From assembly GCF_031583025.1 (NCBI RefSeq), contig NZ_CP134062.1, positions 1,674,001-1,738,000 of the forward strand: DNA of 64,000 nt. The letters are read 5' to 3'. A program made the position numbers and the translations under genes. This DNA comes from Mycobacterium sp. Z3061. Lineage in GTDB: Bacteria; Actinomycetota; Actinomycetes; Mycobacteriales; Mycobacteriaceae. A model generated the notes under the pieces. It ran no database searches, was not told the origin of the DNA, and was given only the letters and a program-made list of their open reading frames with translations. Below are positions 10,939-20,516 of the stretch, piece by piece. Within the stretch, counting starts at the first letter, position 1. Each line of letters opens with the position of its first letter.

Positions 10939-12117
10939 GTGACGCCACCGCTGCCGCCGCTTGTAGAACCCGCCGCCACCCTCAGCCGTGAGGAGGTGGC
11001 CCGGTACAGCCGCCACCTGATCATTCCGGACCTGGGGGTGGACGGTCAGAAGCGGTTGAAGAATGCGCGCGTGCTGGTGATCGGCGCGGGGGGTCTGGGA
11101 TCGCCGACGCTGCTGTATCTGGCGGCCGCCGGCGTCGGCACCATCGGAATCGTCGACTTCGACATCGTCGACGAGTCCAACCTGCAGCGTCAGATCATCC
11201 ACGGCACGGCCGATGTCGGACGGTCCAAGGCGCAGTCGGCGCGCGACTCGATCGTGGCGATCAATCCGTTGATCGAGGTGCGGCTGCATGAGTTCCGGCT
11301 GGAGGCCGACAACGCGGTCGGGTTGTTCGGCGAGTACGACCTGATCCTCGACGGCACCGACAACTTCGCCACCCGGTACCTGGTCAACGACGCCGCGGTG
11401 CTGGCCGGCAAGCCGTACGTCTGGGGCTCGATCTACCGGTTCGAGGGCCAGGCCTCGGTGTTCTGGGAGGACGCGCCGAACGGACTGGGGCTGAACTACC
11501 GGGATCTGTACCCGGAGCCGCCGCCGCCGGGCATGGTGCCGTCGTGCGCCGAGGGTGGTGTGCTGGGCATCATCTGCGCCTCGATCGCGTCGGTCATGGG
11601 CACCGAGGCGATCAAGCTCATCACCGGGATCGGCGAGACGCTGCTGGGCCGCCTGATGATCTACGACGCGCTGGAAATGAGCTACCGGACCATCAGGATC
11701 CGCAAGGATCCGTCGACGCCGAAGATCACCGAATTGATCGATTACGAACAGTTCTGTGGCGTGGTCTCCGAGGACGCCGCGGCCGCGGCCAGCGGATCGA
11801 CCATCACTCCGCAGGAGTTGCGCGCGATGATGGACGCCGGAAAGAAGCTGGCCCTGATCGACGTCCGCGAGCAGGTCGAGTGGGACATCGTGCACATCGA
11901 CGGGGCGCAGCTCGTGCCGAAGGGGCTGATCATCTCCGGTGAGGGTTTGGCGCAGCTGCCGCAGGACCGGGTGGCGGTGCTGTACTGCAAGAGCGGGGTG
12001 CGCTCGGCGGAGGCGCTGGCCGCGGTGAAGCAGGCCGGATTCGCCGACGCGGTGCACTTGCAGGGCGGGATCCTGGCCTGGGCCGCGCAGATGCAGCCCG
12101 ACATGGTCGTGTACTGA
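10939..12117 (+). CDS. moeZ: Adenylyltransferase/sulfurtransferase MoeZ (MoeB1)
   Basis: This 392-residue two-domain protein has an N-terminal ThiF/MoeB E1-like domain (VIGAGGLGSPTLLYLAAAGVG nucleotide site, DGTDNF motif, CAEGG). The C-terminal rhodanese domain has active Cys at about residue 350 in YCKSGVRS. It adenylates the C-terminus of ubiquitin-like sulfur carriers and transfers sulfur to them. In mycobacteria these include CysO (cysteine synthesis) and MoaD (molybdopterin). Size equals M. tuberculosis MoeB1/MoeZ (Rv3206c). No CxxC zinc pair is visible in the expected place (SCAEGGVLG only), typical of MoeZ-type proteins. GTG at 10939 is the start. Confidence 0.93.
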   Translation: MTPPLPPLVEPAATLSREEVARYSRHLIIPDLGVDGQKRLKNARVLVIGAGGLGSPTLLYLAAAGVGTIGIVDFDIVDESNLQRQIIHGTADVGRSKAQSARDSIVAINPLIEVRLHEFRLEADNAVGLFGEYDLILDGTDNFATRYLVNDAAVLAGKPYVWGSIYRFEGQASVFWEDAPNGLGLNYRDLYPEPPPPGMVPSCAEGGVLGIICASIASVMGTEAIKLITGIGETLLGRLMIYDALEMSYRTIRIRKDPSTPKITELIDYEQFCGVVSEDAAAAASGSTITPQELRAMMDAGKKLALIDVREQVEWDIVHIDGAQLVPKGLIISGEGLAQLPQDRVAVLYCKSGVRSAEALAAVKQAGFADAVHLQGGILAWAAQMQPDMVVY

Positions 12118-12154
12118 CTCCGACGCGGCTCTGCCCTCGATTAGGCTGACCGCT

Positions 12155-13009
12155 GTGACTGACGAGCCGCCGCCCGAGCATGTACTGGCGGCGTTCGGTT
12201 TGACCGGAGTCCAGCCCGCGGCCCTCGGCGCCGCCTGGGAAGGCGGCTGGAGATGCGGCGAAGTGGTGTTGTCGATGGTGGCCGACAACGCCCGCGCCAC
12301 CTGGTCGGCCCGGGTGCGGGAAACCTTGTTCGTCGACGGTGTGCGGCTGGCCCGCCCGGTCCGTTCCACCGACGGCCGCTACGTGGTGTCCGGGTGGCGG
12401 GCGGACACGTTCGTCGCGGGTGCCCCCGAGGCCCGGCACGACGAAGTCGTCTCCGCCGCGGTTCGCCTGCATGAGGCCACCGGCAAACTCGAGCGCCCGC
12501 GATTCCTGACCCAGGGACCCACCGCGCCGTGGGCCGACGTCGATGTCTTCATCGCCGCCGACCGCGCCGCGTGGGAGGAACGGCCCCTGCAGTCGGTGCC
12601 TCCCGGCGCACGGACGGCGCCGCCGTCTGCCGATGCCGAGCGTTCGGTCGAATTGATCAATCAGCTTGCGACGCTGCGCAAGCCGACCCGCAGTCCGAAC
12701 CAGCTGGTGCACGGAGACCTCTACGGGACCGTGCTTTTCGCCGGCACCGCACCCCCCGGCATCACCGACATCACCCCGTACTGGCGGCCGGCGTCGTGGG
12801 CGGCCGGCGTGGTGGTCGTCGACGCCCTGTCGTGGGGCGAGGCCGACGACGGCCTCATCGAACGGTGGAGTGCGTTGCCGGAGTGGTCACAGATGTTGTT
12901 GCGCGCGTTGATGTTCCGGCTGGCCGTGCATGCGCTGCACCCGCGGTCCACCGCCGAGGCGTTTCCGGGCCTGGCCCGCACCGCGGCAATGGTCAGGATG
13001 ATTCTCTAG
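12155..13009 (+). CDS. Actinobacterial TIGR02569-type conserved protein (Rv3205c-like)
   Basis: This 284-residue protein contains LVHGDLYGTVLF at about residue 187, which resembles the HGD catalytic loop of aminoglycoside-phosphotransferase-like kinases. ITDITPYWRPASWAAGVVVVDAL follows in the place of the metal-binding segment. It is assigned to the actinobacteria-specific TIGR02569 group by recall and by position after moeZ, as Rv3205c. The HGD-loop resemblance suggests a distant kinase-like fold, but substrate and activity are unknown. GTG at 12155 is the start. Its stop overlaps that of the convergent alkyltransferase-like gene. Confidence 0.75.
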   Translation: MTDEPPPEHVLAAFGLTGVQPAALGAAWEGGWRCGEVVLSMVADNARATWSARVRETLFVDGVRLARPVRSTDGRYVVSGWRADTFVAGAPEARHDEVVSAAVRLHEATGKLERPRFLTQGPTAPWADVDVFIAADRAAWEERPLQSVPPGARTAPPSADAERSVELINQLATLRKPTRSPNQLVHGDLYGTVLFAGTAPPGITDITPYWRPASWAAGVVVVDALSWGEADDGLIERWSALPEWSQMLLRALMFRLAVHALHPRSTAEAFPGLARTAAMVRMIL

Positions 13010-13308
13010 GCATCGAATTCGTGGCGGACCTCGCTCAGCGCGATCCGTCCGTCGACCGCCAGCACCCCCTCCGCGCGCAACAACTCCAGCTGCCGGGTGG
13101 TCAGATGCGCGGCGGGTCGCCCCGACGCCGTGATCACCCGGTGCCAGGGCAGGTCAGCGGAGTCGGTGCGCATGATCCAGCCGACGATCCGCGGACTGGA
13201 AAGCTCTGCCGCAGAAGCGATGTCGCCATAGGTGGACACCCGGCCAGCCGGGATGGCCGCGACCAGCGAACGCACCCGCTCGATCTGCTCGTCGGTCACC
13301 GCGGCCAT
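13006..13308 (-). CDS. Alkyltransferase-like (ATL) DNA-binding protein (Rv3204-like)
   Basis: This 100-residue protein has the fold of the C-terminal domain of O6-alkylguanine-DNA alkyltransferase. The winged-helix segment VSTYGDIASAA and the recognition Arg in RIVGWIMR are present. The active-site motif reads PWHRV (residues 54-58), with Trp in place of the methyl-accepting Cys of PCHRV. It should therefore bind and flip alkylated guanine and mark it for nucleotide excision repair rather than repair it directly. The M. tuberculosis homolog Rv3204 is similar. It lies three bases downstream of lipV on the same strand. Confidence 0.9.
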   Translation of the reverse strand: MAAVTDEQIERVRSLVAAIPAGRVSTYGDIASAAELSSPRIVGWIMRTDSADLPWHRVITASGRPAAHLTTRQLELLRAEGVLAVDGRIALSEVRHEFDA

Positions 13309-13310
13309 GG

Positions 13311-14090
13311 CTACCGCGCGTTCAAGCGCTTACGTACCAGTGCGGCAACGTCATCGGGCTTGGCGTGCGGCACCATGTGGTCACATTCGTAATCCAGCAG
13401 CTCGAAATCGTCACCCAGCCGTTCCCGCAGTCCCGCGACCAACTCCGCGCTGACATACGGTGGCGACGTCCAGGCGGCCCGCACCAGCGTCGTGGGCACC
13501 CCGGCCGGCGGCAGCACGACGTCACGCGCCAGCTCACTCCAGTAGGACATCATCGCGGGCAGGCTGATCCGCCAGCCGTACCGCCCGTTGGGCAGCTGGA
13601 TCAGGTGCTCATCGACATCGGCATCGAGCACCGCCGGATCCACGTCCGCCCACACCCCGCCGCCCTTCTCCTGACGGGCCTCGGAGCGCTCGGCATAGTC
13701 GGGGGAGGCGAACATCGCCGCGGCGATCTCGGCCATCCACTGCCCGTCCAAACCGATCGCCGGATCGAGCAGCAACAGCGACGACACCAGTTCGGGCCGG
13801 GCCGCCGCCAGATGCATCGCCACCGCAGACCCGAACGAATGCCCCACCACCAGCGCCGGAGCGTCGGTCCCGGCCTCGAGCAGGGACGCAAGCGCGGCGA
13901 CGTTGGCCTCGATGGTCCACGGTGCGGCCCATGACGACCGGCCGTGCCCGATCAGATCGGGCGCCGCCACGGTGATTTCGGGAACGTAGTCCGCGAAGTG
14001 CTGCCAGCGCTGACCGTGACCGGTCAACCCGTGCAACGCCAGCAACTGGATCGGGCCGGACGGGCCGAAGCGGTGCACATGAAGGGTCAC
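13311..14090 (-). CDS. lipV: Alpha/beta hydrolase LipV
   Basis: This 259-residue alpha/beta hydrolase has the nucleophile elbow GHSFG (VVGHSFGSAVAMHLAAARP), an early LALHGLTGHG oxyanion loop, DLIGHGRS, and a late YECDHMVP supplying the catalytic His. The match to LipV (Rv3203) is strong through the C-terminus (PNGRYGWRISLPAM). GTG at 14090 is the start used. It keeps the first beta strand and the oxyanion loop that a shorter start would lose. The natural substrate is unknown, probably a short-chain ester. It is divergent from adnA. Confidence 0.88.
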   Translation of the reverse strand: MTLHVHRFGPSGPIQLLALHGLTGHGQRWQHFADYVPEITVAAPDLIGHGRSSWAAPWTIEANVAALASLLEAGTDAPALVVGHSFGSAVAMHLAAARPELVSSLLLLDPAIGLDGQWMAEIAAAMFASPDYAERSEARQEKGGGVWADVDPAVLDADVDEHLIQLPNGRYGWRISLPAMMSYWSELARDVVLPPAGVPTTLVRAAWTSPPYVSAELVAGLRERLGDDFELLDYECDHMVPHAKPDDVAALVRKRLNAR

Positions 14091-14153
14091 GCCTCGATGA
14101 TGCCAGTCGGTGTCCGGCCTGGTCGCGGCGACTTGTCGGAGCCTGGTGATTGC

Positions 14154-17100
14154 ATGCGGGCTATGGCATTGCAGTGGGGTCACGAGGCGGGCGAGGTTCT
14201 GCGGCCCGGTTCGCGTGGGCAGGTGCGCATCCTCGGTGGACCCGGGACCGGCAAGAGCGCCTTGCTCGTCGACGCCGCGATCGCCCACATCGCCGCGGGT
14301 GTGCCACCGGAATCTGTTCTGCTGCTGAGTGGTTCGGGCCGCGTCGGGATGCGTGAGCGTAGCGCGCTGACGAGGGCGCTATTGGGATCGAGTCGGGCGG
14401 CGGCCGTACGTGAACCGCTGGTTCGCACGCTGCACAGCTACGCCTACGCCGTGCTGCGGCGCGCCGCGGAACGGGCCGGCGACCCGCCGCCGCGGCTGCT
14501 CACCAGCGCCGAACAAGATGCCATCATCCGGGAACTGCTGGCCGGTGACGCCGAGGACGGCGACCGTTGGCCCGAGCATCTGCTGCCCGCGCTGAGCACT
14601 GCGGGATTTGCCAACGAGCTGCGAAACCTGTTGGCGCGCTGCGCGGAACGCGGCCTCGACCCCCAGCAGCTGGAGCGGCTGGGACGACGCTGTGGGCGCC
14701 CGGAGTGGGCCGCGGCCGGTCGGTTCGCCGGGCAGTACGAACAAGTCATGCTGCTGCGCGCGGCCGTCGGTACGGCGGCGCCGCAGGCGACGGCGCCGGC
14801 CCTGGCCGCCGCCGAACTGGTCGGCGCCGCGCTGGAAAGCCTCGCGGTCGATCCCGAGTTGCTGGCCGCTGAACGTGCCCGGATCCGGGTGCTCCTCGTC
14901 GACGACGCCCAGCAACTCGATCCGCAGGCGGCGCAACTGGTTCGGGTGCTGGCGGCCGGCGGCGAAACAGCTCTGATCGCGGGCGACCCGAACCAGGCGG
15001 TCTTCGGCTTCCGGGGAGGTGAGCCGGACGCGCTGCTCGATGTCGACGGCCCCTCGGTGACCCTGACGGAGTCCCACCGATGCGGGCCTGCCGTCGCCCG
15101 CGCAGTCAGCGGCATCGCCGGCCGACTTCCCGGCACCAGCGCCGGCAGGCGTATCGAGAGCACCGGAACCGAGCAGGGCGCCGTCACGGCGCGCCTGGCC
15201 GCATCGGCACATGCGGAGGCCGCGCTGATCGCCGACACCCTGCGGCGCGCGCATCTCGTCGACGGCGTGCCGTGGTCGCAGATGGCGGTGATTGTCCGGT
15301 CGGTGCCACGCGCCGGCGCCCGGTTACCGCGCGCCCTTGCCGCCGCCGGCGTCCCGGTCGCGCTACCCGCAACTGGCGGGTCGTTGTGCCAGGAACCGGC
15401 GGCCCGCACGTTGCTCACCGTCCTTGCCGCCACCGCCGACGGGCTGGACGGCGATCAGGCGCTGGCGCTGCTGTCCGGGCCGATCGGCCGGGTGGACCCG
15501 GTCGCATTGCGCCAGCTGCGCAGGGCTCTGCGGCGCGGTCGGCCGGACAGCTTCACCGACCTGCTGGTGGAGACGCTCACCGGGGACGAGCCGCTGTCCG
15601 GCCCGCAGTCCAGTGCGTTGCGACGGGTGCGCGCGGTGTTGGCCGCCGCCGCCCGGTGTCACCGCGACGGGCAAGACCCGCGCTACACACTGTGGGCGGC
15701 GTGGCACCGTAGTGGCCTGCAGCGGCGATGGCTGGCCGCGATTGAGCGCGGTGGCCCGGCGGCGGCCCAGGCCACCCGGGATCTCGAGGTGGTGACGGAG
15801 TTGTTCGACGTCACCGACGCCTATGTCTCGCGCACGTCGGGGGCGTCGCTGCGCGGACTCGTCGAGCACGTCGAAGCGCTGCAACTACCGCCCGCCAGCC
15901 GCGACGCGGGTTGTCAGACCCAGCAGGTCAAGGTGGTCAGCGCGCATGCGGCGCTGGGCCAGGAATGGGATGTGGTGGTCATCGCCGGTTTGCAGGAGGG
16001 ATTGTGGCCCAACACAATTCCGCGCGGCGGTGTGCTGGCCACCCAGCGGCTTCTCGACGAACTCGACGGCGTCAGCGGTGATGCGTCGGTCCGGGCGCCG
16101 CTGCTGGCCGAGGAACGCCGGCTGCTGGTTGCCGCGATGGGCCGGGCCCGGCACAAGGTGTTGGTGACGGCGGTCGACAGCGACACCGGTGGCAGCGGAG
16201 GAGAAGCCGCGCTGCCGTCGCCGTTCTTTTCCGAGATCGCGCAATTCGATGACGACGAAACGCTGGTGGTGCAACCGGTCAGTGCCCCGCGCCTGCTGTC
16301 GACCGCGGCGGTGGTGGGCCGGTTGCGATCGGTGGTGTGTGCGCCCGACGGCGCGGTCGAGGACGACGCTCGCGCCTGTGCCGCAAGGCAATTGGCTCGC
16401 CTGGCCGAGGCCGGGGTGCCCGGCGCCGATCCTTCCGCATGGCACGGTTTGGTTCCGGTCAGCAGCACCGCTCCGTTGTGCGGCAGCGACGACGTCGTCA
16501 CTCTGACGCCTTCGACCCTGCAGACGCTGACCGACTGCCCGCTGCGCTGGCTGGCCGAGCGGCACGGCGGAACCAACCCACGCGAACTGCGTTCGACGAT
16601 CGGTTCGGTGGTGCACGCGCTGATCGCCGAACCGGGCAGGACGGAATCGCAGCTGTTGGCCGACCTGGAGCGGGCGTGGCGGCACCTCCCGTTCGACGCT
16701 GACTGGCATTCGGCCAACGAACTGAGCCGGCACCGCGCCATGATTGCCGCGTTCGTCGAGTGGCGTGCGCAGACGCGTGCCGAACTGACCGAGGTCGGAG
16801 TCGAAATCGGCGTCGACGGCGTCCTGGAGACACCACGCAGCGACGGCGGGCAGGTCCGGTTGCGCGGCCGGGTCGACCGTCTGGAACGCGACGCCGAAGG
16901 GCGGCTGGTGATCGTCGATGTCAAGACCGGAAAGACGCCGGTCAGCAAGGACGACGCGCAGCAGCACGCCCAGCTGGCGATGTATCAACTCGCCGTCGCC
17001 GAAGGCATGATCGCCGCCTTCCAAACCGGACCAGACGAGCCCGGCGGAGCGCGGCTGGTCTATCCCGGCAAGACCGGCGCGTCCGGCGCCGCCCAACGCG

Positions 17101-17264
17101 AGCAGGATCCGCTCACCCCGCAGGCCCGTGAGCATTGGCGCAACCTGATCAGACAGGCCGCTGAGGCGACCGCCGGCCCGGAGTTCATCGCCCGGCGCAA
17201 CGACGGCTGTTCACACTGCCCGCTGCGGCAGTCGTGCCCCGCCCACGACGGGTGCGCCTCATGA
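14154..17264 (+). CDS. adnA: AdnA subunit of the AdnAB helicase-nuclease
   Basis: This 1036-residue SF1-type ATPase has Walker A GGPGTGKS (residues 28-35), VLLVDDAQQLDP (Walker B) and GDPNQAVFGFRGGE. A RecB-type nuclease domain follows at the C-terminus, with VDRLERDAEGRLVIVDVKTGKTP. Four C-terminal Cys (CSHCPLRQSC and AHDGC), together with the upstream TDCPLRW Cys, fit the Fe-S-stabilised nuclease of the AddB/AdnA class. AdnAB is the mycobacterial double-strand-break resecting machine. ATG at 14154 is chosen; 14163 is possible. The stop overlaps the adnB start by ATGA, so the subunits are translationally coupled. Confidence 0.93.
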   Translation: MRAMALQWGHEAGEVLRPGSRGQVRILGGPGTGKSALLVDAAIAHIAAGVPPESVLLLSGSGRVGMRERSALTRALLGSSRAAAVREPLVRTLHSYAYAVLRRAAERAGDPPPRLLTSAEQDAIIRELLAGDAEDGDRWPEHLLPALSTAGFANELRNLLARCAERGLDPQQLERLGRRCGRPEWAAAGRFAGQYEQVMLLRAAVGTAAPQATAPALAAAELVGAALESLAVDPELLAAERARIRVLLVDDAQQLDPQAAQLVRVLAAGGETALIAGDPNQAVFGFRGGEPDALLDVDGPSVTLTESHRCGPAVARAVSGIAGRLPGTSAGRRIESTGTEQGAVTARLAASAHAEAALIADTLRRAHLVDGVPWSQMAVIVRSVPRAGARLPRALAAAGVPVALPATGGSLCQEPAARTLLTVLAATADGLDGDQALALLSGPIGRVDPVALRQLRRALRRGRPDSFTDLLVETLTGDEPLSGPQSSALRRVRAVLAAAARCHRDGQDPRYTLWAAWHRSGLQRRWLAAIERGGPAAAQATRDLEVVTELFDVTDAYVSRTSGASLRGLVEHVEALQLPPASRDAGCQTQQVKVVSAHAALGQEWDVVVIAGLQEGLWPNTIPRGGVLATQRLLDELDGVSGDASVRAPLLAEERRLLVAAMGRARHKVLVTAVDSDTGGSGGEAALPSPFFSEIAQFDDDETLVVQPVSAPRLLSTAAVVGRLRSVVCAPDGAVEDDARACAARQLARLAEAGVPGADPSAWHGLVPVSSTAPLCGSDDVVTLTPSTLQTLTDCPLRWLAERHGGTNPRELRSTIGSVVHALIAEPGRTESQLLADLERAWRHLPFDADWHSANELSRHRAMIAAFVEWRAQTRAELTEVGVEIGVDGVLETPRSDGGQVRLRGRVDRLERDAEGRLVIVDVKTGKTPVSKDDAQQHAQLAMYQLAVAEGMIAAFQTGPDEPGGARLVYPGKTGASGAAQREQDPLTPQAREHWRNLIRQAAEATAGPEFIARRNDGCSHCPLRQSCPAHDGCAS

Positions 17265-20200
17265 CTCCGCGCTACAGCCCGGCTGAATTAGCCGATGCGC
17301 TGGGAGTCTTCCCGCCCACCGACGAACAGGCCGCGGTGATCGCCGCACCGCCGGGCCCGCTGGTCGTCATTGCGGGCGCGGGAGCCGGAAAGACCGAGAC
17401 CATGGCCGCGCGCGTCGTTTGGCTGGTCGCCAACGGCTATGCCGAGCCCGGCCAGGTGCTCGGATTGACCTTCACCCGCAAGGCTGCCGGCCAGCTGTTG
17501 CGCCGGGTGCGGTCGCGGCTGGCGCGCCTGTCCGGCGTAGGGATGGAGCCGAGCGAAGGTACGCCGGCGGTCAGCACGTACCACGCCTTCGCCGGTTCGT
17601 TGTTGCGGGAATCCGGGCTGCTGCTGCCCGTGGAACCCGACACCAGGTTGCTCACCGAGACCGAACTGTGGCAGCTGGCATTCGATGTGGTCAACGGGTA
17701 CCAGGGCCCGCTGGAGACCGAGAAGACCCCGGCCGCGGTCACTGCCGTGGTGCTGCGGCTGTGGGGCCAGCTCACCGAACATCTCGTCAACACCGACCAG
17801 CTGCGCGACACTCACGTGGGGCTGGAAAGGCTGGTGCACACCCTGCCCGCCGGGCCGGGTCAGCGCGACCGCGGTCCCAACCAGTCGCTGCTGCGCATGC
17901 TGACCACCCAGACGCAGCGCGCCGAGCTGGTGCCGTTGCTGGATGCGCTGGCCGAACGCATGCGCGCGGAGAAGGTGATGGACTTCGGCATGCAGATGGC
18001 CTCGGCGGCGCGGCTTGCGGCGACGTTCCCGCAGGTGGGTAAGGACCTACGGAGCCGCTACCGGGTGGTGTTGCTCGATGAGTACCAGGACACCGGACAT
18101 TCCCAGCGCATCGCTCTGTCGTCGCTGTTCGGTGGCGGGGTCGACGATGAGCTGGCGCTGACGGCAGTCGGTGACCCGATCCAGTCGATCTACGGCTGGC
18201 GCGGCGCCTCGGCGACCAACCTGCCGCGGTTCACCACCGACTTTCCGCTGTCCGACGGATCGCCCGCACCGACGCTGGAGTTGCGGACCAGCTGGCGCAA
18301 TCCCCCCACGACCTTGCACCTGGCGAACGCCATATCCGCCGAGGCCCGGCGGCGCTCGGTCGCCGTGCGTCCGCTGCGCCCGCGACCGGATGCCCCGCCG
18401 GGCACGGTCCGTTGCGCGCTCCTGCCTGACGTGGAGGCCGAGCGGGACTGGATCGCCGACCATCTGCAGGAGCATTACCGTCGGGCGGACGACGAGGGGG
18501 TCGCCCCGCCGACGGCCGCGGTCCTGGTGCGCCGCAACGCCGACGCCGCTCCGATCGCCGATGCGCTGCGCGCCCGCGGGCTGCCGGTCGAGGTCGTCGG
18601 GCTGGCGGGCCTGTTGTCGGTTCCGGAGGTCGCCGACGTCGTCGCCATGCTGCGCCTGGTCGCCGACCCGACCGCCGGTGCGGCCGCGATGCGGGTGCTC
18701 AGCGGCGCACGCTGGCGCCTCGGCGGCCGCGATATCGCCGCATTGTGGCGGCGCGCTCAGGATCTGGGCAGTGTTCAGCGCGCAAGCGAACCCCTCTCGG
18801 CCGAGTCGATCGCGCAAGCGGCCGGCCCCGACGCCGACGTCGCCTGCCTGGCCGACGCCATCTCCGACCCTGGCCCGTCCGAGGACTACTCGCCCGCCGG
18901 TTATCAGCGGATCAACGCCCTGGCCGCCGAACTGACCGCGCTGCGGGGGCACCTGGGCTACTCCCTGCCCGACCTGGTCGCCGAGGTGCGCCGTGTCCTG
19001 GGGGTCGACTGCGAGGTCCGGGCCATCGCCACCGGGCAATGGTCCGGCGCCGAACATCTCGACGCCTTCGCCGATGAGGTCATCGGTTACGCCGAGCGGG
19101 CCGGGACGGTGGCCAAGGCCTCGGTGGCCGGCTTGCTCGCCTATCTGGACGTCGCCGCGGAGCGGGAGAACGGTCTGACGCCCGCACAGCCGATCACCAC
19201 CCGCGACCGCGTGCAGGTGCTCACGGTGCACGCCGCCAAGGGCCTGGAATGGCAGGTGGTGGCGGTGGCGCACCTGTCTGGTGGGACATTTCCCTCCAAC
19301 GCTTCGCGAAGCAGCTGGCTCACCGATGCCGGCGAGCTGCCGCCGCTGCTGCGCGGTGATCGCGCCGCGGCCGGCGCGCTCGGCATCCCGGTCCTGGACA
19401 CCTCTGCCGTCACCAACCGAAAGCAGTTGTCGGACAAGATCTCCGAACACCGCTCCCAGCTCGATCAGCGACGTGTCGATGAGGAACGCCGCCTGCTCTA
19501 CGTCGGTGTCACCCGGGCTGAGGACACTCTGCTGGTATCCGGTCACCACTGGGGCGCCACCGGCATCAAGCCGCGCGGTCCGTCGGAGTTCCTCTGCGAA
19601 CTCAAGGACATCATCGAAGAATCCAGGCGGTCCGGCCGGCCCTGCGGCGTCGTCGAGCAGTGGGCCCCGCCGCCGGCCGACGGTGAGCGAAACCCGTTGC
19701 AGGACAATGTCATCGAAGCCGTCTGGCCCGTCGACCCGCTGTCGCGGCGGCGTGCCGACGTGGAGCGCGGTGCCATCTTGGTCACCAACGCCGAGACCAG
19801 AGAGCGCGACAGCACCGCCGACGTCGAAGGCTGGGCCGCCGATGTCGACGCACTGCTGGCCGAACGGGCGCGCGCGGCGCAGCCTCCCGAGCACGCGTTG
19901 CCGAGCCAGCTGTCTGTCAGTGGCCTGGTGGAACTGGCCCGCGACCCTGACGCGGCAGCGCAACGGCTGATCTATCGACTCCCGAGTCGCCCGGATCCAC
20001 ATGCCTTGCTGGGCAACGCCTTCCACTCCTGGGTGCAACAGTTCTACGGAGCCGAGCTGCTGTTCGACCTGGGCGACCTGCCGGGCGCGGCGGACTCCGA
20101 CGTGGGCGACCCGCAGGAGCTGGCCGCCCTGCAGCAGGCCTTCGCCGCATCACCGTGGGCGGCCCGCACCCCGATCGCGGTGGAGGTGCCGTTCGAGATG

Positions 20201-20506
20201 CCGATGGGTGACACGGTGGTGCGCGGGCGCATCGACGCGGTGTTCGCCGACGCCGACGGAGGCGTCACCGTCGTGGACTGGAAGACCGGTGAGCCGCCGC
20301 GTGGCCTGCAAGCCAGGCGGCACGCCGCCGTCCAACTGGCGGTGTACCGGTTGGCGTGGGCGGCGCTGCAGGGTTGCCCCGAATCGATGGTGCGTACCGC
20401 CTTCTACTACGTCCGCAGCGGAACCACCGTCGTGCCCGATGAGCTGCCCGATGCCGACGAGTTGACCACCTTGCTCGTCGACTCCGGTCGCCCCAGTCCC
20501 GCCTGA
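17261..20506 (+). CDS. adnB: AdnB subunit of the AdnAB helicase-nuclease
   Basis: This 1081-residue UvrD/AddA-type helicase-nuclease carries AGAGAGKTETM (motif I), LTFTRKAAGQL (Ia), VVLLDEYQDTGHSQR (II), VGDPIQSIYGWRGA (III), [15 protein letters not shown] (V) and [16 protein letters not shown] (VI). A C-terminal RecB-family nuclease has RGRIDAVFADADGG then VTVVDWKTGEPP. The motor set is complete, so this is the leading translocating motor, with a second nuclease to match AdnA. It follows adnA with a four-base overlap. The M. tuberculosis equivalent is Rv3201c. Confidence 0.94.
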   Translation: MTPRYSPAELADALGVFPPTDEQAAVIAAPPGPLVVIAGAGAGKTETMAARVVWLVANGYAEPGQVLGLTFTRKAAGQLLRRVRSRLARLSGVGMEPSEGTPAVSTYHAFAGSLLRESGLLLPVEPDTRLLTETELWQLAFDVVNGYQGPLETEKTPAAVTAVVLRLWGQLTEHLVNTDQLRDTHVGLERLVHTLPAGPGQRDRGPNQSLLRMLTTQTQRAELVPLLDALAERMRAEKVMDFGMQMASAARLAATFPQVGKDLRSRYRVVLLDEYQDTGHSQRIALSSLFGGGVDDELALTAVGDPIQSIYGWRGASATNLPRFTTDFPLSDGSPAPTLELRTSWRNPPTTLHLANAISAEARRRSVAVRPLRPRPDAPPGTVRCALLPDVEAERDWIADHLQEHYRRADDEGVAPPTAAVLVRRNADAAPIADALRARGLPVEVVGLAGLLSVPEVADVVAMLRLVADPTAGAAAMRVLSGARWRLGGRDIAALWRRAQDLGSVQRASEPLSAESIAQAAGPDADVACLADAISDPGPSEDYSPAGYQRINALAAELTALRGHLGYSLPDLVAEVRRVLGVDCEVRAIATGQWSGAEHLDAFADEVIGYAERAGTVAKASVAGLLAYLDVAAERENGLTPAQPITTRDRVQVLTVHAAKGLEWQVVAVAHLSGGTFPSNASRSSWLTDAGELPPLLRGDRAAAGALGIPVLDTSAVTNRKQLSDKISEHRSQLDQRRVDEERRLLYVGVTRAEDTLLVSGHHWGATGIKPRGPSEFLCELKDIIEESRRSGRPCGVVEQWAPPPADGERNPLQDNVIEAVWPVDPLSRRRADVERGAILVTNAETRERDSTADVEGWAADVDALLAERARAAQPPEHALPSQLSVSGLVELARDPDAAAQRLIYRLPSRPDPHALLGNAFHSWVQQFYGAELLFDLGDLPGAADSDVGDPQELAALQQAFAASPWAARTPIAVEVPFEMPMGDTVVRGRIDAVFADADGGVTVVDWKTGEPPRGLQARRHAAVQLAVYRLAWAALQGCPESMVRTAFYYVRSGTTVVPDELPDADELTTLLVDSGRPSPA

Positions 20507-20516
20507 TCGTGGTTAC

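Noticed and set aside
18047..20038. A 663-residue open frame antisense to adnB, and similar long antisense frames over adnA, rhlE, entC and ubiD
   Set aside because: High GC keeps antisense frames open. The products are Arg/Gly/His-rich without domains, and the sense genes have complete motif sets.
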